The notes below the pieces were generated by a model. It was not told the DNA's origin and searched no databases. It saw nothing but the letters and a program-made list of their open reading frames with translations. A stretch of 64,000 nucleotides of DNA from Rhizophagus clarus (lineage: Eukaryota; Glomeromycota; Glomeromycetes; Glomerales; Glomeraceae). This document shows positions 1 to 11,423 of the stretch, piece after piece. The stretch lies in NCBI GenBank assembly GCA_015698045.1, contig BLAL01000073.1, positions 248,001 to 312,000 of the forward strand, given 5' to 3'. The position numbers and the translations under genes were made by a program. Every line of letters starts with the position of its first letter. The first letter of the stretch is position 1.

Positions 1-403
1 GAGTTCCCATGAGTGGAAGCTGGTGGAATGTAAGCACCAATATTTCCTGGTGATTTGAGTATAAAAGTAGTGAATAAAGGTTTCGACTATCTCTTTCACA
101 TCCTTCCTTGGCCGAATATGAAGGGAGATGAGTGAGATGAGTTCTTCCGGTACCAATTGGTGAAGAAGAAGATAGATAGGGTGGTTGATGTCCGTAATGG
201 GAGCAAACAGCGATGAGCGCTTAATTGAAGGCAAAATATTGCTAGTGACTGGTGGAACGCTAGGTGATGCTATGGTTAGAGAGTGAAGGTAAGTTATAGC
301 AAGGTTTATGTCATGATTGAAGCTGATAAGATGCGCAGGACAAAAGCCTATGTGCGAATTGTTGTAAACTTGCAAATGACATTCTGTGCAGAGAAGAGGG
401 CGA
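1..403 (-). CDS. Partial unknown gene, last visible exon, runs off left edge
   Basis: On the minus strand the frame ending at base 1 is open from about 411 down to 1, some 136 codons without a stop. That is very unlikely by chance in DNA this AT-rich. The stretch is also clearly richer in G+C than the spacer to its right. Just upstream (404-430) the minus strand has a long T-rich tract ending in CTAG, a good splice acceptor, so the exon probably begins at 403. The translation has a cysteine/histidine-rich start (CTECH, later GFCPAH), which could bind zinc, then a helical part ending in HSWEL at the window edge. I do not recognise the family. The start codon, other exons and function lie outside or cannot be determined. 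The other frames are closed. Confidence 0.55.
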
Positions 404-1384
404 CTAGGGTACAAAAAACAAAAAAAACAATTGAGTAATAGAAAAATTGATTAAGGAAGTGCAGTGAAAATTGAAGCCACGTGATTCTGAAATTAAAAAA
501 AAAAGTGGAAAAACAAATTATAAGAACAAAAAAAAAAAAAATTGACTACTATCAAGTGCAACTAAGACATTCTACAAAAAAAAATAAAATAAAATATAAA
601 AAAAAGAAGGATCGAAAAAAGTGATAGATATTATATTACAATATGACTTTTATTGTAATGTCGTAATATTCATTGTCATCTAAAATTTCAAGTAACGGTA
701 AATTGTAAAAAATTATTTTAGATAGATTGTGAATAATTTTTTTTTTTTTAAAAAAACTTATTTTAATTAATGAATGATTGAAGCTTAATATTGTAACACA
801 ATTTCTAATTTAAAAATTACGTCCAAATTTCGTAAGTTACCGGACACTTGGATGACCGGCAAATTGAAAAAAGCAAATACGTAATGTCTAAATATAGTAA
901 ACAAAAAGCCCCAATTTCAAAATTATTGGTTAATGATTGAAGAATGTTCAGATGGCTTGTTAGAATTTCTAGACTTAATTCTCACCGAAATAAAGGCTAT
1001 TTTTGATTGTTTCAGACGAATTTTACCAAATTAACCCAAGTCCATTAACTCCTCTAAATCTTTTTATTGTCTTTAGGAACTGAGCTATCATTTTTATTCA
1101 CGATTTTTAAATTCGTGGATGTTTATTATTTAATTTATTATATATTAAATAAAATTCCATGATTAATACTTTGCAAGTTTTATTACTATATAGTAGGTAT
1201 TCATTCTTATATAGTGTATATTTTAATTATATAGTAATGTAAAACTTTCAATCTTCATTCTGATTGGTGCTCTTTATTTATAGATATTTCCATATCCATA
1301 AATTGATCTGATAGACGGTGGGAATCATCAGTGTCATCCAGTAAATTCCTTTTCAAATAATTACAAAACTACTTAAAGCTTATC
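404..1384. other. AT-rich spacer with one BTB remnant
   Basis: Many A and T runs. Apart from the BTB fragment at 635-700 I see no gene or structured element. Confidence 0.5.
635..700 (-). pseudogene. BTB exon 1 fragment
   Basis: Read on the minus strand, this short stretch encodes LLEILDDNEYYDITI, the start of the BTB domain shared by all BTB-TLDc genes in this window. It is cut off on both sides and has no start codon or downstream exon in register, so it is a relic only. Confidence 0.6.
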
Positions 1385-2140
1385 AGTATATGAAATACTT
1401 CATATTCTTCTACAGAAAAATATTCTTCCAACTCTTTACATAAGATCCTTTAACACAACGATTAACCTTTACCTTGATAACCTTCATGTATTATAAGGTC
1501 CCATTAGAAATCGTTTAGCTGTAAATCCATCACGAGATCCATGAAGAATTAATTTGAATTTTATATAAATTTTTCACTCTAATCCATTAATCCATTCTGA
1601 GATTAATTTAGCATGTTGAATTGTAATTATTTTAGAATCAATAACCTTTTTAGTTCATTCGTAATTACAAAATAATATTTTTGTTGGTCTATAATTATTA
1701 TTCAAAAATAATTTTAATAAATCAATATATAACTCATTAGGCAGAATTTTTCTAAGGAAATACATTGTACAAAAATTCTCTTGGGGTTAAATTAACGAAT
1801 TTCATAAAAGGAATACATTGTTGCAAAACATTTGGAGATCTAAGAGAGAATCATTTTTGAGGCTCATCTGGTATACTAGATTAAAATTTTGTTTTATACA
1901 ATTCTCTTTTTTTCAATCAAGAATGATTGTAAATGAGGAACCAGCTCCTGAAGGCTTAGCTCATTAGCAGCAACCAAGATTTTAACAATATCTAAAATAT
2001 CATAATCTGTTAAAGAGATTCTTCCACCATAAATATACCTAAAATAAAAAATGTGTCAAATAAAAAATTAAATAATTTAAATAATTTATAAAATTATTAG
2101 TTATTTTACCTTAAAATTATTTAAAAGATCTCGGGTAAAA
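1385..2140 (-). pseudogene. BTB-BACK-TLDc pseudogene with internal deletion
   Basis: Minus-strand sequence follows the paralogues from the end of BTB exon 1 (2100-2140), across an intron with its usual site near 2040, through the BACK region (1900-2040) and into the TLDc start (LHGSRDGFTAKRF near 1540). It then jumps directly to a TLDc C-terminus (SVEEYEVFH-like near 1410), so the middle of TLDc is deleted. Stops and frameshifts interrupt the frame, and exon 1 is missing except for a stretch next to the splice donor. The 635-700 fragment may be its displaced 5' end. Confidence 0.7.
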
Positions 2141-3110
2141 GTAATTTAATAAGTAGAATGAAGCAATAAAATAATTAGAACGAAATCAATAAATAAGTGA
2201 TAAAAAAGATAAAATAAATATGCTGAAAATAAATAAACAAAACAATAGGATGATGACGAAATATAAATAAAATAAATAAAATCAAAAATAAAAAAAAATA
2301 AATATTAATAAATGAAACAAAATGAATAATAAAACAAATAAATAAAGAAACAAAAATTTCGTTATTATATCATATGAGTTACATCAATTAATCGACAGAT
2401 AAATATCAAACATATAATATACTCACGAAATATGAGTTATATGAGTCATACTACCTGATAAATTATTCTTGAACAGTTTTTATGAACAATGACAAAATGA
2501 TCAATTTATGTTGATAATTTTGGTAAAAATTTGTTAATTCTGGCAAATTTTGGCACCGCAGTAAATATTATCAATTAATTGCTGAGTTTTACGAATTTCT
2601 CAGTCATTTCATCAGTTAAAAATTCAAACGTAAATTATAATCATGAGTCAATAAGCAAATTTATTATCTTAATTGATTTAGAAAATAAATGACTTACATA
2701 AAGTAAATGTGAGTATAATAATTTATTATTAAATATGTATTTTTACAAATATGTGGTGCCGAATTACCGAAGAACTTTTACTGCGACTTTCCTGCGGATG
2801 ATTACTTAAGGAAAGTCATCACGAGCAACCTTTTTTAATAAATACTCGATAATTCATTTCTTTCGCTACTGATAAACTTTTTCGAAAAAAAAAAGTTCCT
2901 TGCCTACGATAAACTTTTCTTTCGCTATAACGTCATACGTCATAACAAGCCACCGATCAAGAAGAGCCTATTTTATTAGTCATGTATTCAAAAAGGTTTG
3001 TATTCAGAAAGGTTTTTGCAAGTATATACATACCCTCAAACTTTCTCAAGTATTTCTTCTAAAAAAAATGCTTTTTCTTACTTTACAGAATGATTACATC
3101 CGAAGTAAAA
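2141..3110. other. AT-rich spacer upstream of the CRN gene
   Basis: Mostly A-rich simple sequence (2200-2350). A small hairpin at 2786-2818 has 9-bp arms (GACTTTCCT / AGGAAAGTC). The promoter of the CRN gene should lie in the last few hundred bases, but no clear TATA box stands out. Confidence 0.4.
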
Positions 3111-5981
3111 ATGACGTTAAATTGTTTAATCTTAGGAGAAACTTCTTTAAAACGTATTTTACCGGTTAATATTCTTGGTGTCAATCCTATTATTAAGAGT
3201 AATACTGAGTATTGTATTAAGTATAATGAACTCAAAATTAGTGACCTCAAGTATATTATTTGGAGTAAGAAAAGTAATACGTTAAAAATTGATTATACTG
3301 ATCTGGAACTTTGGATGGTTAACATCATTCAAGAAGAAGTATACAAGCTTAAAGATGTTAAGGAAAGTGAAATTAGAGAAAAACTCGGTGCTACGAAATT
3401 GAGTCCTACCTACACGTTTCAGAATTATTTTCCAAAAACATTTAAATATAATTCGAACATTCACATCATCGTGCAAGTGCCCGCCGCCACTGGTAAGTGT
3501 CTCCCAATGTTTAATCTCTCGAACAAGGAATTTTCAGTAACAAAATATAGTTTGACCTGATCTCGTTTTTTTGCTTCGCAAGACGTTTCACATGGTACAA
3601 TATTCTTAGTTAAATGACTTCGAGTTCGGAACGATGTAAAAAAACTTTTTAACAAATTTCTGAATATAATTTTAGGACCTAACTGGAACGATCCTTCTTC
3701 CATATACGAGTGGATACAACAATTCAATTTGAACCCTGGTCGAAACCGAGTAAAGTTTTCCAGCTTTATCATCTCCTTAATAATGTTCTCTGACTAAATC
3801 AAATTGACCTCTTTCAGCTTGTTAAATCTTTCGGTAAGGACTTTGAATTCTATGGTAGAGATAATACTATTGATACCTTATGGAATGGAGATAAGATAAC
3901 AAACCGAAACGGGATTGTGGACCGATTTCTAGTCCGTAGGAGTAAAGACAAAAGCAATCATCCACTCCCCGTCTTAGCTGCTGGACCTGGAACTGGAAAG
4001 AGTAGATTCCTCGATGAAGTCGAAAGATTACTCACGCTTAAAGCTAATAACTCTGACAATGAAGATATCCGTAATGCATTCAGTAATCTGGTTGTCATCA
4101 ACACCACTTATGGGAGTGAATCCCCTGCTAGTAATTCAGATATTAGGGATGTTAGTTATAATAAAATGATTAATGCTCAACTATCTCTTGCAGTGCGCAT
4201 TTTATTTGAGTACTTCCGACCACAGACTAGTGTTGGCGAATTCACTTTTTCCAGTTCTTGTTCACTTTGTAATAACTATTCAACAATTTCTCATTTTACT
4301 CTGGATACTGCTCTCCAGGTTGTTTATGATGATATTATTAAACGAAAGAACCAAGAAAAAAGTTCCAATCCTCTTTTGGTTCTGGTCCTTGGCATTGACG
4401 AGTTCAACAGATTGTACGATACCAACCAAGATGTTTGTAAGGAACTTACAAAATCTATTATGGGAATTTTGTGTCATTCACCTGCAAACATTTTTTTCAT
4501 TCCTATTCTGGCTGGAACAATCGAGGGACCTTTGGACCAATATATCACATTTTCTAATATGAACAAACCACTTCGACTTCCATTATACCTTCTTGGTGAG
4601 GATCATGCAATTGAGATTGGTAAGGCTATGAATCTATTTGATGATAATTATATCAATCTCCATCCTTATTTTCGAATCAGTATTGGTGACATTGGAGGAC
4701 ATTTGAGAGCTTTAGAGAGTTTTTACAGCCACTTCAAAGATATCGTAAGTAAAAAAGATCCAAAAAATAAAAATCCTAATGTTGATTTCATTATGAATTG
4801 TGTCAGAACTAAAATTTCAGATGAGTATCACTTAGCTAAGTACTCAAAATGGATGGCTGAAGTTCTTGCAAAAGCCATATTGAATCTGCCAGTTCGAAAA
4901 ACTGACAAAATCAAGCTTGATGATAAATTGACGAGTTACCAAGACCTCAGTTCAATGGGCATCATTTATCTGGTGCCTAAAGTAAATTCATATGGCCAAA
5001 GATTATTCTACATTCAAATACCTTACATGTGGGCAAGTATACTTGTTCAACACTCCAATTATCCTGGGATGGATCATTGGAACCCAATGTTCGATTATGG
5101 TGAACTGATGTATTGGCAGAATTTTGAGAGGTTTAATGCCAAATTCTGGGCATTACGCCTCAGTCTCTTCCGTCTGTTAGGTTATGAGAAAATCAATTTG
5201 AAAGATCTTCTTCGGGGTGCGAAATTTTCACGGGCATTTCCAGATGGTGAAGTTTTCCTTTCTAATGACTTGAAAATTTTTAAATTACGACATCAGTATC
5301 CAGGTATTATGTTATTTATATATATATATATATTGTGATACAATAGCCATATAAGCGTTAATCTGATATAATAAATAATGATAGGTAAAAAAAAAAAGAC
5401 AATATAGAAGATATGAATAATGACAACACGAGAGATGATAACAAAATGGACACAGAAGACACAGAAGATGTAGATGATGACGACAACACGGATTATGTAG
5501 ATGATGATGATGACTACATGCAAGATGATAGCGTAATGGACGCTGATGAAACAGAAAAAGATGATTACACTTATATATGTGCCAGACTTGATTATCCGGA
5601 TACTGAAAATACGAGCTTTATCTACCTTAATGCCAACGGGGCAAATTTTGGCATTTTTGAGTATTTTAAATATGGTACTAATAATAAATTATGCTTGGCT
5701 TTGCAAGTGAAAATAACAAATAAACCAAAAATCATTAACTTCAACGAAGAGTATAATAAGGTAATAACATTACTCGGTATAAATTAGCATTATTTAATTA
5801 TTTGTTAATTGATCTCTTACATAAGGTCACTGAAACTATAGAGCGTATTCCGGCAGACAAATGGATTCACCTATTTCTAACAAATTCGAAAGTGAATTCC
5901 CTTAATATAAAAAATAAGAAAAACATTGCATTGGTAACTGAGAAAGAGTTTCATGCAAAAAGATTCATACATCAAATATAG
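3111..5981 (+). CDS. Crinkler (CRN)-type protein with P-loop ATPase and nuclease-like tail
   Basis: Five exons: 3111-3492, 3676-3749, 3818-5303, 5408-5760, 5826-5981. All introns are GT-AG and the phases match, giving 816 aa. The start is chosen at MTLNCLILG, typical of CRN headers; an in-frame ATG at 3090 would add seven residues. The header (about 1-130) ends in a HIIVQVPAAT-like motif, the known boundary of this family. A P-loop ATPase follows, with Walker A GPGTGKS (about 208-214) and Walker B LLVLVLGIDE (Asp346, Glu347). Residues 650-700 are a very acidic low-complexity insert. The tail has LNANGANFG then LALQVK (K749), matching the Q-x-K strand of restriction-endonuclease-fold domains seen in CRN proteins; the acidic catalytic partners are not certain. 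No signal peptide is evident. CRN-type proteins are seen in oomycetes and glomeromycetes as candidate effectors or conflict proteins; this one's role is inferred. The acceptor of exon 4 could also be at 5410. Confidence 0.85.
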
Positions 5982-7983
5982 CGCTATAAAACTTTAAAAT
6001 TTTTTTTATCTAAATATTATTGGTATGTGTTGGAAAAGATATTCATCATGTTTTGATTAGATTTAAAATATCCCTTTAGCGGTTTTAAATGCTTTTACCA
6101 AAAGCTTAACAAGAATTTTTGAAGTAAATTATTTTAAATGCACCATTTCTAATGGTTAAGAGATTTATGTAATTTTCCAAAGTTTCTACATTAAACTTAA
6201 ACCTTTTTGGAGGTCATCCTTTATATTTAGTAATAGCAGAATTATTAATACAGTCAATTTTCTCTATAATCACACATTTGGGACAGTCTATATTTGGTGA
6301 CTATGATGAGATGTGACTATAAGCAATAAAATCTTATGGCTAAATCATAATTTTGGCCAGCAAAATTATAAATTGTAATAATTTTAAATATTCACATCAC
6401 AATAATTTTGTCAATATTATTTCAATTATTATGGATTTATAACCATTAGATGAAACAATTCTAATGAGCCTAAGATCATCAAAATCTGATCACTAGAACT
6501 CATAATAATTAAAATACAGTCAAAACATTCAATATTACATAAATTTTACATATAAAAAATGCTGATCTGGTCTTTAAAATCGAATTGCTCGGTCAATATT
6601 GATTCAATCATTATAAAATTATTATCATTGGTTTTATTACACATTATTCTGATTAATTTCAGAAAACCAAATTAAGTGTTTGTCAAAAATTAAAAAATGG
6701 TTTTAATTTGAAACAAGTTTGGTTATCAAGTTCCAAATGTATTTTCTTGTAAATGAAGGAAAAGCATTATGCAAAAAGAAATAGGGCAGATATTACTAAA
6801 CAAAAAAACAAATGACCGTTAAATGGAATTAATAGGTGAAAAAATAGATGGAAAAAAAATGTAATCATAAATTTAAAATAGATTTTTTAAAGTTTTTATT
6901 AGATTAGTATTAGGTTAAAAAAATTTGTGCACAAATTATTTTCTTTAAAAAATATTTAGAAATTTAAAAAAATACTACTCATAACAATAGAAAATGTTAT
7001 TCTTAGAGAATAAGAAATTTAGAAATAATCATTTTTTTAAAAAAAAAAAAATACAGAAATTTAAAAATAATTTAAAAAAATAAGAATTTAGAAAATAATC
7101 TGTGATACTTATGAGTATTATCAAATCATTAATTTAGTGTAAAATCTCTTATAATTTAATTGTGATTTTTAACAATCAGAAAATCTTAATTATATTTAAA
7201 TAAAGCTTCAATGATATATTTAAATATTAATAGAATAAAAGTCCTTTTATCTATTTAAAAAAAAACACTAACTTTTTTTTTTTTCCAACCATACTAAAAT
7301 TTTAATCAAATATTTAAAGCATGATTAGGAAAAAAATTTCTTGATATAGAAAATGTGAAGAAATGTAAAAATCATCGTGGTTGACTATTGATCGCCTGAT
7401 ATTTTGTGAAAGCATAAGTTAAAAGTAAATACCAAAATATAGATTAAATCATATACTTTCAATAGTTTAATCATAATTTATTTATCGAGCAAAAGAAATG
7501 CTTATTATTAAATGGACACAATAAAACTTCTATGTAGCAACTTTCGTAAGCTGCTAAAACATTTATTATTTAAAAAAATCGATCCTTATCAAAAATTACA
7601 AAAATTATTACGCGGATGCACCATGTGAAAATGTTGTTAACCCTCCTCCTTTTTTATTCTATTGCATCCTCAATATTATTAAACTTTCTATTGGTTATGC
7701 TCCATTTTTCAGTATATATATTATCTAATTGTTCAACGCGGCAATATTTACTAATATGTTGCTACTATCATCGCTCCGGTCCAGAATAGTATTCCTTTAT
7801 ACCAATAAAATTGGTGATCGGCAAGTGTGATTTTGAAATGCAAATTAGAGATTCAAATTGACCGATATTAAAAGTTTAATTTATGATTATACTTATATTA
7901 AATGAATTAAGTATCATTAGGTCCTGTGAGAAATATTTATTAGCTAATAAACTGACCCGCGGTACACCTACAATTTACCACAA

Positions 7984-8050
7984 CACAACCGCGACTAAAC
8001 CGCGACTAAACCGCGACTCATCCACAACTCACCCATGACTCACCTGTGAC
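7984..8050. repeat. Short tandem repeat, 11-bp unit
   Basis: ACCGCGACTAA is repeated about three times, followed by two to four degenerate copies (CTCACCCATGA-like). It is GC-rich against an AT-rich background. Confidence 0.7.
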
Positions 8051-8477
8051 ACAATTTTTATGTCATTTTATTTCTTTTAACTGTGGCAATTAATGCCGAA
8101 TGTAAATTTTTTTGTTGAAACGTTAGTAAATGTTATTGACATTTCATTTTCTTTTTTTTTTTTAGATTCGGATATATGGAAAAATTAAATTAAAAAAAAG
8201 ACTGATTGTCCGACCATTGATAAATATACAATGTAAATAAAACACAATATCTAAATTACTTACTTTATGTTATTAAAGCTATTAAAGTATTTATTTTAAT
8301 TATTTGTTTAGTTTAATAATTTACTGCACGAAAAATTTTTTTTTTTTAAAAATATATGTATATATCAAGAATAAATTGGACTCACTACGGAAGTCATTAA
8401 TTTGATAGTTGAATTTAACATGATATAAAAGTGCCACAGGAAATCTTGAATTGCAATTTTACCTTAGGTCTTCTTCT

Positions 8478-8525
8478 ATTCTGTACTGTACTATACTGTA
8501 CTGTACTATACTATACCTATACAAT
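8478..8525. repeat. TACTG/TACTA microsatellite
   Basis: Imperfect pentanucleotide repeat of TACTG and TACTA, about nine units. Confidence 0.75.
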
Positions 8526-8704
8526 ATACTATCAAACGAAAAAAATTTTCGCCTAAATACTCCGCCGGACAAATATACTCAAAAATTCGGGTAAAATTAG
8601 ATAAATATGGCAATAAATATGGCTGATTATTTGATCATCACTAATTTTGGCCAACATAATCTAATAATTTAATGTGTTAAATATGAACCTTAAAAAAAAA
8701 AAAA

Positions 8705-8833
8705 ATAATGTGTTAAAGTTCCATCATTTTTTCCTTTTATTAATCGATAAAATTCTTCTTAGTAAGGAGAACGATAATTTAAAACGACCATATGAGCACG
8801 AAATATTCTTACATTAGGGTCATTACCAACTTA
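8705..8833 (-). pseudogene. BTB exon 1 fragment
   Basis: On the minus strand this matches the second half of BTB exon 1: VGNDPNVRIFRAHMVVLNYR, then a stop where paralogues read YLRRIL, and on toward KLPN. It is interrupted by a stop and a frameshift. It lies 48 bp from the short TCCGGA-type element at 8882, echoing the larger insertion at 17520. Confidence 0.7.
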
Positions 8834-8881
8834 TATAATTCGGTTGAAGGTTGCTGAATTTATCTAAGGCATTTTCTGATA

Positions 8882-8994
8882 CCCTATAAAAAAAGAATGT
8901 CCAGGAAGTGTCCAGAATATTGCAATATTCAGGACATTTTCCCGACAAACAGACATTTTCAATGACAATTTTTGGGCATTCTTTTTTTATAGGA
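8882..8994. mobile_element. Short MITE-like element, CCCTATA termini
   Basis: Left end CCCTATAAAAAAAGAATG, right end its near-complement CATTCTTTTTTTATAGG(A). It is flanked by a direct ATA repeat (8879-8881 and 8995-8997), a 3-bp target duplication. The inside carries GTCC(A/G)GA-type motifs in both orientations. It is 113 bp long, lacks the central core of its larger relatives, and encodes no protein. Confidence 0.7.
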
Positions 8995-9429
8995 ATAGAA
9001 TCTTTCTTTATTTCCATTTCATCAACTTCCATTCAAAATATGGTATTTCAGAGAAAATATAAATATTACTTAAAATTATTATTATACTATCAATATTTGG
9101 TGCGGTTCGACGTATTATATATATTTTTTCGGATTTTCTTATCACATAAAGATAAATTTGATATTATCCTCAATGAAAATCACGTCAAATGTACTTAATA
9201 AGATAAAATTATCGGCTTGATGACTTGACATAATCTGGGAAAAATGCACTTTTTTTTTAATTTTGCTATATTATAAATCCGTAAAAAAAAGTTAGCGTTT
9301 GTAATACGAGATTATACAGATGAACTTTATATAGTAACCGATAACATGAAATCTTTAAGATAACGTCATCGCAAATCTAACGAATTTAAATATCACCAAA
9401 TCATTGATAACAATTCAACCTCAACCATA

Positions 9430-9775
9430 ATGGCTGATAAACTTTTATCGAAATTTCGATGATATTATATATTATGATATTATAGTTTAAGTCGGTAATG
9501 ATTCTTAAATAACGATAAGAGTATTTCGTGTCCATATGGTTATTTTAAACTATCGTTCTCTTTATTTGAGAAGAAACTTATCAACAAATAAAAAGAAACT
9601 TTAACGCATATTAAATTACCAAATATTTTATCTGAAATTTGGTTATAATGACCTTAAAATATGTGGTGTTTCTTTAATGATCGTGCTAATTTTTGTAAAA
9701 AACATAAGCGGATCAGAAATACTAAACATTATTTTTCTATAGAAGATTATGATTATAAAGGATCTTTTAATAGAT
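9430..9775 (+). pseudogene. BTB-TLDc pseudogene, middle deleted
   Basis: It begins with a recognisable start (ATGGCTGATAAACTTTTATC) and follows BTB exon 1 with stops and frameshifts to about 9645. It then joins directly to a TLDc C-terminus (DLKICG, later KRIRNTKHYFSIEDYD) ending near 9770. The intron, BACK domain, linker and most of TLDc are missing. Confidence 0.75.
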
Positions 9776-10215
9776 AGGTTTCACAATCTTATGCGCTAAA
9801 TTATTTCACTGATCTCAAAATAAAAATAAAATGTTAATAGGTCAATAGATAATCAAAAACCGCCAATTCACCACAAAACGGAAAGATGAAAGAACAAGAG
9901 AAAAGGAACGAGAAAAGGGAATATTAAACAATTCAAGGTATTTCTATAAATTCTAATTATCATACATAAGTGAGCTAACTAATATATAGTTCCTTAATTG
10001 ATTTCTAGTCAATGTACCAAAAGTGCGTAACGAATTGTAATAAGCAAATATCAATATACTTCCTAAGCTTATAGTAAAATTTCAATAGTTTATTGCGTAG
10101 AATTCTAACTTTGTAAGATGCTTAAAATAAAGCATTATTTATTAATTAATAAATTAGTTAACGTAACAGTAATAAAATACTGAGAAACGGAACCGTTATT
10201 AAAATTTAGTTGTTA

Positions 10216-11090
10216 CTAGCAGTAGCCCGTTGCTTTGCACCGGGTTGATGAGGCCAATCAGTAATAAATTTTGAGTAATTTGAGTAATTTGCGTCTTTAT
10301 TCTTTTCATCTTGCTGCAAAAGTATGTTTTTAGGTTTTCATTTTCATTTACTTTCTACCCCTATTCTACCACTAACTTTATTTTTTTATTTTGTTCTTTA
10401 TTCTCATTTTATTTCTATTCCATCACTTTGTTTTGCCTTCCACTTTGTTTGTCAATTTCCCTCCATTTTATTTACTCACTTCCCTTATGTTATGATCATC
10501 ACTTCCCGGTACTTAATTCATCACTTCCTCTCTCACCTCTTTTTCTTCATCATTTACCTTTCATTTTATTCTTCCTCACCCTTTCATTTTATTTATTGCT
10601 TTCTCTTTCACCTTGTTTTTACTTCCTTCCATTCCATCCATCACTCTCCTTCATTTCGTTCTTAACTCCCCTTCCATCTCATTCTTAATTCTCCCTTTCA
10701 TCTTATTCTTCTCTCCTCATTTCATTCTTAAGGATTCCGTCAAAAAAAAAAAAAAAAAAAGTCTGCCTATACCATTGAAAAAAACTCATCTATTACATAA
10801 AAAAAAAGATTTCTTGTGAATTATAATTATTATTACTAAAATGAGTTAACATTTATTTATTATACTTATTACCCGAAAAGCAATTATAAAAAAAAAGAAT
10901 TGGCTAACAGCTAATGGGGGATAAAAATTTTTTTTGTACATTACAAATCGTCCGATCAAATTGTCCAAAGCAAGTAGCAACATGGAACCTTCCGAATAAG
11001 CTACCGCTACCTGATCAAACCATCCATGCTAACAAAGAACAGGTTAGATCAGACGCAGGTCACGCAATTCAAAATTATTTATACAGGTTA
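10216..11090 (-). mobile_element. Helitron-like non-autonomous element
   Basis: On the minus strand the 3' end shows a GC-rich stem-loop (CCCG..TGC / GCA..CGGG, 10225-10245) followed after a short spacer by CTAG and then T, the standard Helitron terminus. The other end (minus TTAACCTGTATAAA-like, near 11090) recurs at about 16242 and 30718, so it is probably the 5' terminus; insertion between A and T fits. The inside has a long pyrimidine-rich (plus-strand) tract at 10320-10740. No Rep/helicase ORF is present; the long ORFs in the pyrimidine tract are compositional. Confidence 0.5.
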
Positions 11091-11423
11091 TCTAAACGTC
11101 TACACAAATTTTTTCAGTTATATAGAGAAGATGCATAGTCACGTGCTGAACGAACATCGTATCGTCTTGCGCAGAATTATTTAAAAATAAGTGCAATAAT
11201 ATAAACTCTCATTAATATAAGTATATAAGATAATTAAGAATTATGCATTACAAACAAGAATATATTGTGTATTCCTCAACGGAATTTATTGAAAAAAAAG
11301 ATCATCGTTAAATTAATGGGGCTTTAATTTATCCGATGATGATGACATATATTCAAATTACATATTGATCATCAATTTTTGGCTATCATTTTTTTCTATT
11401 TCAATTATTTCAATTATATTATA
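11091..11423. other. Upstream region of BTB gene 1
   Basis: AT-rich. The start-proximal sequence TATTATAATGG resembles the other BTB gene starts. No clear TATA box was identified. Confidence 0.4.

Larger units (their letters stand above)
5982..8704. other. Long AT-rich spacer with simple repeats
   Basis: No credible ORF. It contains A/T runs, an 11-bp tandem repeat (7984-8050) and a TACTG/TACTA microsatellite (8478-8525). Confidence 0.5.

Noticed and set aside
4173..4562. 129-codon plus-strand ORF within the CRN gene
   Set aside because: Frame-shifted shadow of exon 3, which carries the Walker B motif in the real frame.
10311..10819. Overlapping ORFs of 68-125 codons (plus strand)
   Set aside because: They lie in the pyrimidine-rich tract of the Helitron-like element; composition (Phe/Ser/Leu/His) explains the open frames in several phases at once.
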